Position numbers and translations under genes: made by a program. The notes below the pieces were generated by a model, which was not told the origin of the DNA, did no database searches, and saw only the letters and a list, made by a program, of their open reading frames with translations. A stretch of DNA of 64,000 bases from an uncultured Granulosicoccaceae bacterium. GTDB taxonomy: Bacteria > Pseudomonadota > Gammaproteobacteria > Granulosicoccales > Granulosicoccaceae. Where the stretch lies: positions 50,722 to 114,721 of the forward strand of contig CALLBO010000018.1 in assembly GCA_937998875.1 (NCBI GenBank), written 5' to 3'. This document shows, piece after piece, positions 11,184-19,212 of this stretch (within the stretch, counting starts at the first letter, position 1; every line of letters starts with the position of its first letter).

Positions 11184-12353
11184 GTGGGTAAAGACCAGCG
11201 TGGCACACTTGCTCCGTGGACGTATCTGTCATCGGAATTTTTTGATCTTGAATCCAGTCTGTTTAAAAATCACTGGATGCTGGTCGGGCACATTAGCGAG
11301 CTGGACAAACCGGGAGATTTTGTAACTTTCGATGCTGTGGGTGAACGCGCGGTGGTAATTGTTGATGAACAAAACCAGCTACGGGGTTTTCACAATGTCT
11401 GCCGGCATCGCGGCGCAAAGCTGCTGGACGGCAGCGGGCATTGCAAACACCGCATTAATTGCCCGTTTCACGGATGGTCGTACAAGCTCGACGGGACACT
11501 CGCAAGTCTGCCCTTACCTGAAACATTCAGCAATATAAACAAGGAGGAATTCGGCCTGCCTCCAATTAAAGTTGAACAGTGGCACGGGCTGGTATTTATC
11601 AATTTCGATGCAGATTCACAATCGCTTGCGGAGCATCTGCAAAGCGTGGAAGCAGAAGTTGCTCCCTATAACATCGCTAACATGCAGCCAATCATTGACA
11701 AGTACGATGAGCTGAAGCCGTACAACTGGAAAGTCATTCACGATATAGACAACGAGGGATACCACGTACCTGTAGGACATCCATCGCTACAACAGCTGTA
11801 TGGCCAGAGCTATGAAGACCGAATTGAAAGCGGCATCCCGATCTCGGATGCGACTATCAACGAAAAACCAGCGCAGCTTTGGAGTGTACGAAACTATCAA
11901 AAACTCCTGCCGGAGATTGATCACCTGCCAGCACATCGACAAAAAAGCTGGTGGTATATTGGCCTGTTCCCTAACACCGTGATTGCGCTTTACCCGGATA
12001 TGGTGGAGTTCTATATGACCGTTCCGGTAACAGTAGACAGCACCAGATATATCGGGCGAGCTTATGCGCTACCAACAGCAGACCGGAAAATCAAAGCCTG
12101 TCGATATCTAAACCTGCGCATCAACGGAATCACTGAACGGGAAGATGAAAGCTTTGTATATGATATGCAGGAAGGCATGCGATCAAGTGCGTTTCCGGAA
12201 CCAGAGCTTTCCAGTACCGAGCAAGGTGTATTGCACTTTCACCAGAAAATACAGCAGAGTTTCCCTGTAACAACACTCAGATCGGAACCTGCCCCAGGAA
12301 CACTCGTCGATGTAAATAGCACACTGGCCAATGTAAATAAAAAAACTGGCTGA
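11184..12353 (+). CDS. Rieske-type oxygenase alpha subunit (betaine/amine monooxygenase-like)
   Basis: Non-haem iron oxygenase with an N-terminal Rieske [2Fe-2S] domain: Cys73/His75 in CRHRG and Cys93/His96 in CPFHGW. The catalytic domain has mononuclear iron ligands His194 and His199 in the NWKVIHDIDNEGYH ... GH region. The layout and 389-residue length resemble the alpha subunits that demethylate or hydroxylate quaternary amines (glycine betaine, stachydrine or carnitine oxygenases). The start is GTG at 11184 with GAAGG upstream. A ferredoxin-reductase partner is not encoded in the window and must come from elsewhere. It lies divergent to the amine oxidase operon and convergent with the importer operon. 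Confidence 0.88.
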   Translation: MGKDQRGTLAPWTYLSSEFFDLESSLFKNHWMLVGHISELDKPGDFVTFDAVGERAVVIVDEQNQLRGFHNVCRHRGAKLLDGSGHCKHRINCPFHGWSYKLDGTLASLPLPETFSNINKEEFGLPPIKVEQWHGLVFINFDADSQSLAEHLQSVEAEVAPYNIANMQPIIDKYDELKPYNWKVIHDIDNEGYHVPVGHPSLQQLYGQSYEDRIESGIPISDATINEKPAQLWSVRNYQKLLPEIDHLPAHRQKSWWYIGLFPNTVIALYPDMVEFYMTVPVTVDSTRYIGRAYALPTADRKIKACRYLNLRINGITEREDESFVYDMQEGMRSSAFPEPELSSTEQGVLHFHQKIQQSFPVTTLRSEPAPGTLVDVNSTLANVNKKTG

Positions 12354-12418
12354 AGCCACAGAACTTCTCTTAAAGTTAGCGGCTTAAATTAATGGCCAAA
12401 CTAGTGAAACATAGCCGG

Positions 12419-13240
12419 TTAGATCTCCCGCTGTTGCATCTGACGTTGTTGCCGAAGCATGATCCACCCGGCAATCAGCACACTAATGGTCACCGCCAGA
12501 ATAATTATCGTTGCCAGTGCATTTATATCCGGTCTCAACCCGAGTCTTATTCGCGAATAGATAAGCATTGGTAGCGTGGTTGCACCCGGGCCGGATACAA
12601 AACTCGCAATCACCAGATCATCCAGTGACAGCGTAAACGCCAACAACCACCCGGCGACCATGCCGGGAGCCAGTTGCGGCAGTGTGATGTCCCACAACAC
12701 CCTGAAGGGTTTTGCACCAAGATCCAGCGCTGCCTCTTCAAGATCCTGTCCGGTACCTGCAAGTCTTGACTGAATGATGATCGCAACAAATGCCATAGAG
12801 AAAGTGATGTGTGCAATAGTAATTGTTGTGATGCCGCGTTCCGCAGGCCAGCCGATTGTTTGATTAAGCGTGATAAACAGCAACAGTAAAGACAAACCGG
12901 TGATTACCTCCGGCATAACCAAAGGCGCCGAGATCATACCGGTAAACAATGTGCGGCCACGGAACTTGTGAATACGTGCCAATGCAATACCCGCCAATGT
13001 GCCAAGCATAGTGGCGAAGGTAGCATTCAGCAGCGCAATCTTTAGACTGAGCATCGTGGCGTTCCATACCTCTTCGCTTTGAAAAAGCTCCGAATACCAT
13101 CGAGTAGAGAAACCACCCCACACAGGCACCAGTTTTGAGTAGTTAAAGGAGTAGATCATCATCAGGATGATCGGCACGTACAGAAATGCAAATCCAAAGC
13201 ACAACATACCCAATAGAAAACGGGAGCGCCCTGCTTTCAT
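12419..13240 (-). CDS. Polyamine-type ABC transporter permease (PotI/PotC-like)
   Basis: Inner-membrane permease of a spermidine/putrescine-class importer. It is a 273-residue protein with six predicted membrane segments and the cytoplasmic EAA loop (EEAALDLGAKPFRVLWDITLPQLAPG) that contacts the ATPase. It is the last gene of the four-gene importer operon and overlaps the preceding permease gene by 4 bp (ATGA), a sign of translational coupling. The neighbouring amine-catabolism genes suggest an amine substrate, but PotFGHI relatives also carry other cationic or zwitterionic compounds. Confidence 0.92.
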   Translation of the reverse strand: MKAGRSRFLLGMLCFGFAFLYVPIILMMIYSFNYSKLVPVWGGFSTRWYSELFQSEEVWNATMLSLKIALLNATFATMLGTLAGIALARIHKFRGRTLFTGMISAPLVMPEVITGLSLLLLFITLNQTIGWPAERGITTITIAHITFSMAFVAIIIQSRLAGTGQDLEEAALDLGAKPFRVLWDITLPQLAPGMVAGWLLAFTLSLDDLVIASFVSGPGATTLPMLIYSRIRLGLRPDINALATIIILAVTISVLIAGWIMLRQQRQMQQREI

Positions 13241-14163
13241 GATTCTCTCAATGCCTCCGCTGCCTGAACCTTGTGGTAAAGCATCATCGGCACTACCAGT
13301 ACAATCACCAGCGCTATCGCCACAGCGGATGCGACCGGCCAGTCATGATTGGCATTAAACTCACTGTACAACACCCGGCCGATCATCAATACATTGCCAC
13401 CACCAAGTAAATCGGGAATTACAAATTCCCCTGTGGCCGGTATAAACACTAACAGTGAACCGGCAATGATACCGGGTAGCGTCAATGGCAGTGTCACAGT
13501 AAAAAATCCCGCTACGGGTTTAGCACCTAAATCAGCTGCTGCTTCCTGTAAAGATATATCCAGCTTCTCCATGTTGGCATACAACGGAAGTATCATGAAA
13601 GGCAGATAGGTGTAGACAATACCAACGTAAACAGCAAACTGTGAATACAGTAGTCGGATCGGTTTTTCGATCACACCAATCCAGATTAGAAAGCTGTTGA
13701 GGGTACCCTGATCCGCCAGAAGCCCCATCCATGCATACACACGCAACAGAAAAGAAGTCCAGAATGGCAGAATGATCAGCAGCAAGAGAATGTATCTGGT
13801 GGTGCCTTCTGCCTTAACAATAGCATAGGCCATCGGATATCCAATCAACAGGCAAAGCACGGTGCTGACAAACGCTATTTTTAGTGAGCTTAAATAGGTA
13901 CGAACGTATAAGCTGTCTTCCCACATGTAGGCAAAGTTATCTATCGATACCTTCAAAGTCGGCAGACCACCGCCACTCCAGTCAAGTAGTCTGGTAAACG
14001 GCGGACTGGCGATAATAGATTCAGCAAGGCTGATTTTTAGCACGATAAAAAACGGCGCTAAAAAAAACAGCAGCAGCCAGAAAAACGGAATGCCGGACAC
14101 CACCGTCTGCCATCTGCTCTGCAGCCAATTCCCGAAGCCCGCGTGTGTTTTACTTATACTCAA
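13237..14163 (-). CDS. Polyamine-type ABC transporter permease (PotH/PotB-like)
   Basis: 308-residue permease partner of the gene at 12419. It has several strong membrane helices (for example WLLLFFLAPFFIVLKISLAE near the N-terminus and ILLLLIILPFWTSFLLRVYA) and the EAA-type loop LQEAAADLGAKPVAGFFTVTLPLTLPG. Orientation, size and the 4-bp overlap with the next permease match potHI operons. The ATPase gene lies 53 bp upstream on the same strand. Confidence 0.93.
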   Translation of the reverse strand: MSISKTHAGFGNWLQSRWQTVVSGIPFFWLLLFFLAPFFIVLKISLAESIIASPPFTRLLDWSGGGLPTLKVSIDNFAYMWEDSLYVRTYLSSLKIAFVSTVLCLLIGYPMAYAIVKAEGTTRYILLLLIILPFWTSFLLRVYAWMGLLADQGTLNSFLIWIGVIEKPIRLLYSQFAVYVGIVYTYLPFMILPLYANMEKLDISLQEAAADLGAKPVAGFFTVTLPLTLPGIIAGSLLVFIPATGEFVIPDLLGGGNVLMIGRVLYSEFNANHDWPVASAVAIALVIVLVVPMMLYHKVQAAEALRES

Positions 14164-14216
14164 TTTGCAGATTCCCGGACTCTATGGTTCACCCTGTTTT
14201 TATAATCAACTGATGA

Positions 14217-15350
14217 TCAACTACTTAAGAGAATGGCACTGTAGCTGCTCCAACCAAGATAGACTTGGTCATCCCACTCAATCCGGTGCCCTGCACCACT
14301 CGTGCGCACTTGATTAGGAGCTGTTACTTCAAGCGTCTCTCCAAATGCAGTAACCACCCGATAAGTCGAAATCTTGCCGAGGTAGGCAATTTCTTTCACG
14401 GTGCCCTGAACGTTGTTATCGCAATCCGGTAGCGGTGATTTATCGATCAGTATTTTTTCAGGACGAAGTGCAAGCGTGGTGTTATCACCCACGGCCGCAG
14501 GCTGATCGGAAATTGCCTCAAAAACAGTATCGGATGATTCATGCTGCAATCGCAATTTATCTTGTTGCCTGTCAATAACGGTCACCGGTATCAGATTGGC
14601 AGAGCCGATAAAATTAGCAATATATCTGGTGGCCGGATTTTCATAAATATCAGCAGGTTCTCCGATTTGCATAAACTTGCCTGCATCCATTACCGCAATG
14701 CGGGTCGACAGAGTCATTGCTTCTTCCTGATCGTGCGTGACAACAACAAATGTCACACCGGTACGATCCTGGATGTTCATCAGCTCGAACTGGGTTTGCT
14801 CACGTAATCGCTTATCAAGTGCTGCAAGTGGTTCATCCAGCAGCAGCACTTTCGGGCGTTTTACCAAAGCCCGTGCAAGCGCCACCCGTTGCCTTTGCCC
14901 ACCGGATAATTGCCTGGGTTTGCGCTTACCGAAGTCGCCAAGCTCAACCATCGACAACATGTCTGCTACACGCTCTTTTACTTCCGCACCTTTAACACCA
15001 TCTCGCTTAAGACCATAGGCGATGTTTTTTTCAACACTCATATGTGGAAACAACGCGTAACTCTGAAACATCATATTGACAGGGCGCTCGTAGGGCGGGA
15101 CGTCTGTCATATCCGCACCATCAATAGAGATGCTTCCAGTCGTTGGGGTTTCAAATCCTGCCAGCATTCGCAATAACGTGGTCTTGCCGCAACCGGAACC
15201 ACCTAGCAGCCCGAATAGTTCGCCCTTATAAATGTCGAGGCTTATGTCATCAACCGCGGTGAAGTTACCAAATCGCTTGGTAACGTTCTTTATGCTGATA
15301 AATGGCGTAGCGCCAGCTTCACGCCACGGATAGGCGGACGCCTGATTCAT
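14217..15350 (-). CDS. Polyamine-type ABC transporter ATP-binding protein (PotG/PotA-like)
   Basis: ATPase that energises the importer. Walker A GGSGCGKT is at residues 50-57, the ABC signature LSGGQ at 148-152, and Walker B LLLDEP at about 169-174 followed by LAALDKRLREQ. A C-terminal TOBE-like beta domain follows. The 377-residue length matches PotG. The upstream gene is the periplasmic binding protein, separated by a 95-bp spacer with a strong hairpin (15378-15437) that probably lowers expression of this gene relative to the binding protein. Confidence 0.95.
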   Translation of the reverse strand: MNQASAYPWREAGATPFISIKNVTKRFGNFTAVDDISLDIYKGELFGLLGGSGCGKTTLLRMLAGFETPTTGSISIDGADMTDVPPYERPVNMMFQSYALFPHMSVEKNIAYGLKRDGVKGAEVKERVADMLSMVELGDFGKRKPRQLSGGQRQRVALARALVKRPKVLLLDEPLAALDKRLREQTQFELMNIQDRTGVTFVVVTHDQEEAMTLSTRIAVMDAGKFMQIGEPADIYENPATRYIANFIGSANLIPVTVIDRQQDKLRLQHESSDTVFEAISDQPAAVGDNTTLALRPEKILIDKSPLPDCDNNVQGTVKEIAYLGKISTYRVVTAFGETLEVTAPNQVRTSGAGHRIEWDDQVYLGWSSYSAILLSS

Positions 15351-15377
15351 GCGGTGAGCTCAGTAAGTTTTTTGCAA

Positions 15378-15437
15378 AAGCCTTCCATCATTAACGGTGT
15401 ACAGTTCAATGACGTACGGTCCAATGATGGAAGGCTT
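15378..15437 (-). promoter_or_regulatory. Intercistronic hairpin between binding-protein and ATPase genes
   Basis: A perfect 15-bp inverted repeat (AAGCCTTCCATCATT at 15378-15392, complement at 15423-15437) encloses a 30-nt loop, followed on the minus strand by TTTTGC. The position, between a solute-binding-protein gene and its transporter genes, is typical of a partial terminator or mRNA-stabilising stem that keeps the binding protein in excess. Confidence 0.75.
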
Positions 15438-15445
15438 GAGTTATT

Positions 15446-16564
15446 TTAATTACCGGCTTTAAAGTTGGTCCACACGCGGGTTCGAACTCGTTCAACCTTG
15501 GGTGGTACTACACTAAGCGTGTACATCTGCGCTACCGCCTCAGCCGGAGGAAAAGCAGCAGGGCTGGAGGTGACCTCTTCGTCTATCAATGGAATAGACT
15601 CCTGGTTGGCGGTTGCGTACCAGACAAAGTTGGTATCGGCGGCGCCGACTTCAGGACGCATCATGTAGTTGAGAAACTTATAGGCATTTTCTACGTTTTT
15701 CGCATCTGCAGGAATGACCCAGCCATCAACCCAGACATTTGCTTTGCCTTCACCGGGTGGTGCAAAAAAATCGAGCACAACGCCAGTATTTGCCTCAGCC
15801 GCACCGGACATCGCCAACAGACCATCCGGGCCCCAGGTGACCGACACGCAAAATTCCTTCTCCGGCATACGCTGATAAGCATAGTTGTCAAAGGTTTTGA
15901 TATGCGGCCGAATAGAGGCAAGCAACTCACCCGCCTTGTCATAGTCTGCCTTGTCAGTAGAACTCGGATTAAGGCCCAGGTGTGCCAGCGCCATCGGAAT
16001 TACATCATTCGGCGAATCAAGAAAAGAAACCCCGCACTCCGCGAGCTTTTCCATGTGTTGCGGATCAAAAATCATATCCATCGAACCGATAGGAGCATCC
16101 GGGTGAGTGGCTTTTACCAATTCTTCGTTATAGGTAACACCGTGTGTACCCCACATGTAAGGCACAATATATTTATTACCTGGATCCCAATTTGAGGCGA
16201 GCTGACCAAGCACATCCTCACGCATGTTCTTAAAGTTATCGAGCTTTGATTTGTCGAGTTCCAGCAGGATACCGGCAGGAATCAAACGGCCGATCGAAGA
16301 ACCGGAGTGAGATACAACATCGTACCCGGAGCTACCGGAAAGAAGCTTTGCATCTGCAGTCTCTACAGAGTCATAGTTGTCATAGGTGACCTTTATGTTG
16401 AATTCCTTTTCGAAATTCGCAATGGTCTCCTCACCAATGTATTCAGCCCAGTTGTAAACATTCAATGTGCCTTCTGCGCTCGCGATCGGTGGCACGACAG
16501 CCATAGCGAGAGCAATAGCTAACGACTGCGGTAGCGAGCAGCGGCTTTTTTTAGCAAATTTCAT
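15446..16564 (-). CDS. Polyamine-type ABC transporter periplasmic binding protein (PotF/PotD-like)
   Basis: Periplasmic solute-binding protein for the downstream PotGHI-like transporter. It has an N-terminal signal peptide (basic start, then SLAIALAMAVVPPIASAEG), followed by LNVYNWAEYIGEETIANFEK, the classic PotD/PotF opening in which the Trp helps bind the amine. Also present are YDNYDSVETADAKLLSGSSGYDVV and a C-terminal domain with WVDGWVIPADAKNVENAYKF. Length (372) is normal. It is the promoter-proximal gene of the importer operon. Confidence 0.95.
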   Translation of the reverse strand: MKFAKKSRCSLPQSLAIALAMAVVPPIASAEGTLNVYNWAEYIGEETIANFEKEFNIKVTYDNYDSVETADAKLLSGSSGYDVVSHSGSSIGRLIPAGILLELDKSKLDNFKNMREDVLGQLASNWDPGNKYIVPYMWGTHGVTYNEELVKATHPDAPIGSMDMIFDPQHMEKLAECGVSFLDSPNDVIPMALAHLGLNPSSTDKADYDKAGELLASIRPHIKTFDNYAYQRMPEKEFCVSVTWGPDGLLAMSGAAEANTGVVLDFFAPPGEGKANVWVDGWVIPADAKNVENAYKFLNYMMRPEVGAADTNFVWYATANQESIPLIDEEVTSSPAAFPPAEAVAQMYTLSVVPPKVERVRTRVWTNFKAGN

Positions 16565-16821
16565 TTGGATTCCTCTATATGGATGACAACTACTAACACG
16601 GAAACTAGCAGTATCTCAACGCAGTATCGCACATTACCAGCGAATTTTAGTAAATCGGCAACACCCTGTCGCGCAGTCGAAAATAGAGGTGTAATTCAGA
16701 CGAATGCGATCAGGAATTCCGACGTTACCCCGAATTCGTATCTTGAGTAGCCTGCGAAGACCACACGATAACCTGCAGAGCCATTGTCCCGGCGAAGGAA
16801 TGGCACACTAGGTTGGCGATA
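16565..16821. other. Intergenic region
   Basis: 257 bp upstream of the potF-like gene and downstream of the haloperoxidase-like gene; it should hold the importer promoter. No specific operator or terminator was recognised. Confidence 0.4.
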
Positions 16822-18927
16822 TTAATTCAATCGCCTGTACAACGCGCGCGTCACACAACACAACAAAATTAGTATTAAGGCCGGATCATTTGATCGGTTA
16901 CCCGCAACTTCAAACAGAGAACATCCACCACCAGCGCTGCGTGTATTGGAAACCTGACTCGGGTTTCCGGTAAAGTAAGATTCAGCACGAGTAATGGCTC
17001 GCTCTGCCACTTGAATGCCCAACTTTCGACCGGGCACGTCATCAACAGGTGGGTGGATCCCCCCCCAAATTCTCGAAAGACTGCTTTGATCTGACGCGTC
17101 TCGAAAGGTCGCCCATTGTAGTGTTACGTCCTGGCTCGGACCCTGTTCGAAAACCAGGAACTCATCTTTTTCTGCGACAAACTCTGCGACTCCGCCGGGG
17201 AAAAACTCGGAGCCGGTTAGCGCAGTGAGCACCTCAGCGGCGGCACGTGAAAATGTGGAATGCCCTGAAACATATCCCGCAAACGGAGGCGTAACAAACG
17301 TCGCACGCTGGTACGGCCACCACTCGTCCAGCAATATCCAACCGACTCCGGCAATGTCTTCGCTTGCGTTACTAATATATGCAGGACCCCGCCATGCATA
17401 CACTTTTATTTTCCCGACATTCTCTTCATTCACGCCAGCAAGCGTGTCACCCGATTGTACAACTTCTATGATCCCTTCAAGCAGCGGAATGCCTTCGGCA
17501 TTGAAGTTTGGCAGCGTGACATCACTACTTTGGCCTAATTCCGCAAGATAGCGCAACGCAGAGACCGGGCGAATGTAGTCATACCAACCTTTAACGCTCC
17601 ACGCTGCAACAGCAGCATCATGCATTGCACCGCCAAGCAAAAAATAACTACGCACATCAAACTCCAGCGCACTTACTACCTCACCCTCCCCCATAAAGCG
17701 ACGTTCAAAGTCCGGATGATCGAGAACATAATCGTTTAACATCGTAAACCAGTGTCCTGGCGGAGTTTCGCTATCAGGGCCATCGGCCCAGTACTCAGCT
17801 ATAACACGTGTGTAGTCACCGCGTAACGCAGAATTAGCCGGGTATAGTTGCTCTGTTATCGGATTCTCTGTGTGACCTGATTGCTCAACACCCCCATCTT
17901 TGTAGTTATAAAATGTTTTTAATTCATCAAGTGTATCCGGCAGTTGGCCGCTCACGCCGAGCGCTGCTGGCGAGATATCCCACACCACACCGTCGGAGGG
18001 ATCGAGATGCGCGGACCATGCGGCTACGAGTGAGTGTCCCCAGGCATAATGCTCAGCGTTATTCGAGTGCAGCGCAGGTGGCCCCGGGTCCAGATACACC
18101 GTGAAAATATCTCCGTCTCTGCGATGCAGCGTGCGGTCTTGTTCCGTGAGTGCAAACGGCAGAACATTGCCCCACTCTGCCCCAATAAACTCAGGCGCAG
18201 GCAAGGGATTACCAGATTGATCTATAAAATTATTTAAAAGAACAGGCTGCCAACGATCCGGATTCATCAGGGCGGCATTCCCCGGCAGTAAAGGCACTAC
18301 CGGATCATTGACCGGCTGGTAGTACTGATTTCTATAGCCAACTACTTCATTCGCGCCGTCGCTTAGCCCGTAGTCAATAATGCACTGTGCCAGCGTGTAG
18401 CCAATTGCTTGCGGTGTGCCTGGATTCAAAATCAGATCATCCGGAGCAGGATTGTCGTCGATAGTTATCTCGAGCTCACTCAGCACGCTATTAATACGAA
18501 TGCGGGTTCTGCCCGCACCGGGTGAACTATCGAATCTGTGTAGCATCAACTGTCGCATTGCAACCGACAGCGCCAGTTCAACGCTCACAAGACGTTCCTC
18601 CTCCGTCGCCGTATCGGCAATCAGTGATGCACGCTGTGCTTCTGTAAACGGGCAATCAAAACCGTTTGCCTGAGTCCGGCCGAGAAAGTATGGGCTGGCC
18701 GGAGGGTGGTAAACCGCCCAGGCATCATACATAGCAGCAGAGGCATGAAACAGGTTACGAGCATGCACCGTGGGCCGCGCAAAATCGTTTCTTATCGCGT
18801 ATAGGAGCGCCTCGTTCCATACTCTTGCAACAGACTGGTGATCATCTGCATGGGCACTGTCTGATGGGCTGATAAGGAGCACTGCAAGCAGAGGTAGAAA
18901 AAGACGCAACGGAGTTTTTAAAGTCAC
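16822..18927 (-). CDS. Vanadium-dependent haloperoxidase/PAP2-like secreted protein with sorting-type C-terminus
   Basis: 701-residue exported protein of the vanadium haloperoxidase/acid phosphatase superfamily. The signal peptide is MTLKTPLRLFLPLLAVLLIS up to about residue 27 (SAHADD). Active-site blocks are in order: RPVSALRY near residue 452, GYVSGHSTFSRAA near 549, and SRIWGGIHPPVDD near 617, matching the K-x6-RP, PSGH and SRxxxGxHxxxD motifs. Haloperoxidase versus phosphatase activity cannot be settled by reading. The last 40 residues are Gly-Gly-Gly-Cys-Ser, a polar Asn-Asp-Pro stretch, a hydrophobic run (LILILLCCV) and Arg-rich end, resembling JDVT-type C-terminal sorting tags. It stands alone between the importer operon and the regulators. 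Confidence 0.85.
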   Translation of the reverse strand: MTLKTPLRLFLPLLAVLLISPSDSAHADDHQSVARVWNEALLYAIRNDFARPTVHARNLFHASAAMYDAWAVYHPPASPYFLGRTQANGFDCPFTEAQRASLIADTATEEERLVSVELALSVAMRQLMLHRFDSSPGAGRTRIRINSVLSELEITIDDNPAPDDLILNPGTPQAIGYTLAQCIIDYGLSDGANEVVGYRNQYYQPVNDPVVPLLPGNAALMNPDRWQPVLLNNFIDQSGNPLPAPEFIGAEWGNVLPFALTEQDRTLHRRDGDIFTVYLDPGPPALHSNNAEHYAWGHSLVAAWSAHLDPSDGVVWDISPAALGVSGQLPDTLDELKTFYNYKDGGVEQSGHTENPITEQLYPANSALRGDYTRVIAEYWADGPDSETPPGHWFTMLNDYVLDHPDFERRFMGEGEVVSALEFDVRSYFLLGGAMHDAAVAAWSVKGWYDYIRPVSALRYLAELGQSSDVTLPNFNAEGIPLLEGIIEVVQSGDTLAGVNEENVGKIKVYAWRGPAYISNASEDIAGVGWILLDEWWPYQRATFVTPPFAGYVSGHSTFSRAAAEVLTALTGSEFFPGGVAEFVAEKDEFLVFEQGPSQDVTLQWATFRDASDQSSLSRIWGGIHPPVDDVPGRKLGIQVAERAITRAESYFTGNPSQVSNTRSAGGGCSLFEVAGNRSNDPALILILLCCVTRALYRRLN

Positions 18928-19212
18928 ACTTAATTTATCGAATACAATACACCACGGTATTATAGTTCAATGTCACTCCACGGGTTAGCATCAGGGCAAC
19001 GCCACCTCATAACACCGCCATGCTGTTACCCGACAGGCTTAATGCCCAGATCTCTACGCTTGGGCGAACCGTGTGGATCATGCTTATAACTCTAACAGCC
19101 AACGTAACTCTAACAGCCAGCAGTGACCTGTTTCGCCACACTACTCGCATCAGTAGATCAGCAGCGTCTCTTGCACGAGGCACCACAACCAATTACTACT
19201 TAATTTCGTAGC
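18928..19212. other. Intergenic region
   Basis: 285 bp between the haloperoxidase-like gene and the SARP-type regulator. A 61-codon minus-strand open frame here has no ribosome-binding site or family resemblance. Nothing supportable was found. Confidence 0.4.

Noticed and set aside
19007..19192. 61-codon minus-strand frame between the SARP-type regulator and haloperoxidase genes
   Set aside because: No ribosome-binding site, no family resemblance, and composition typical of a chance frame.
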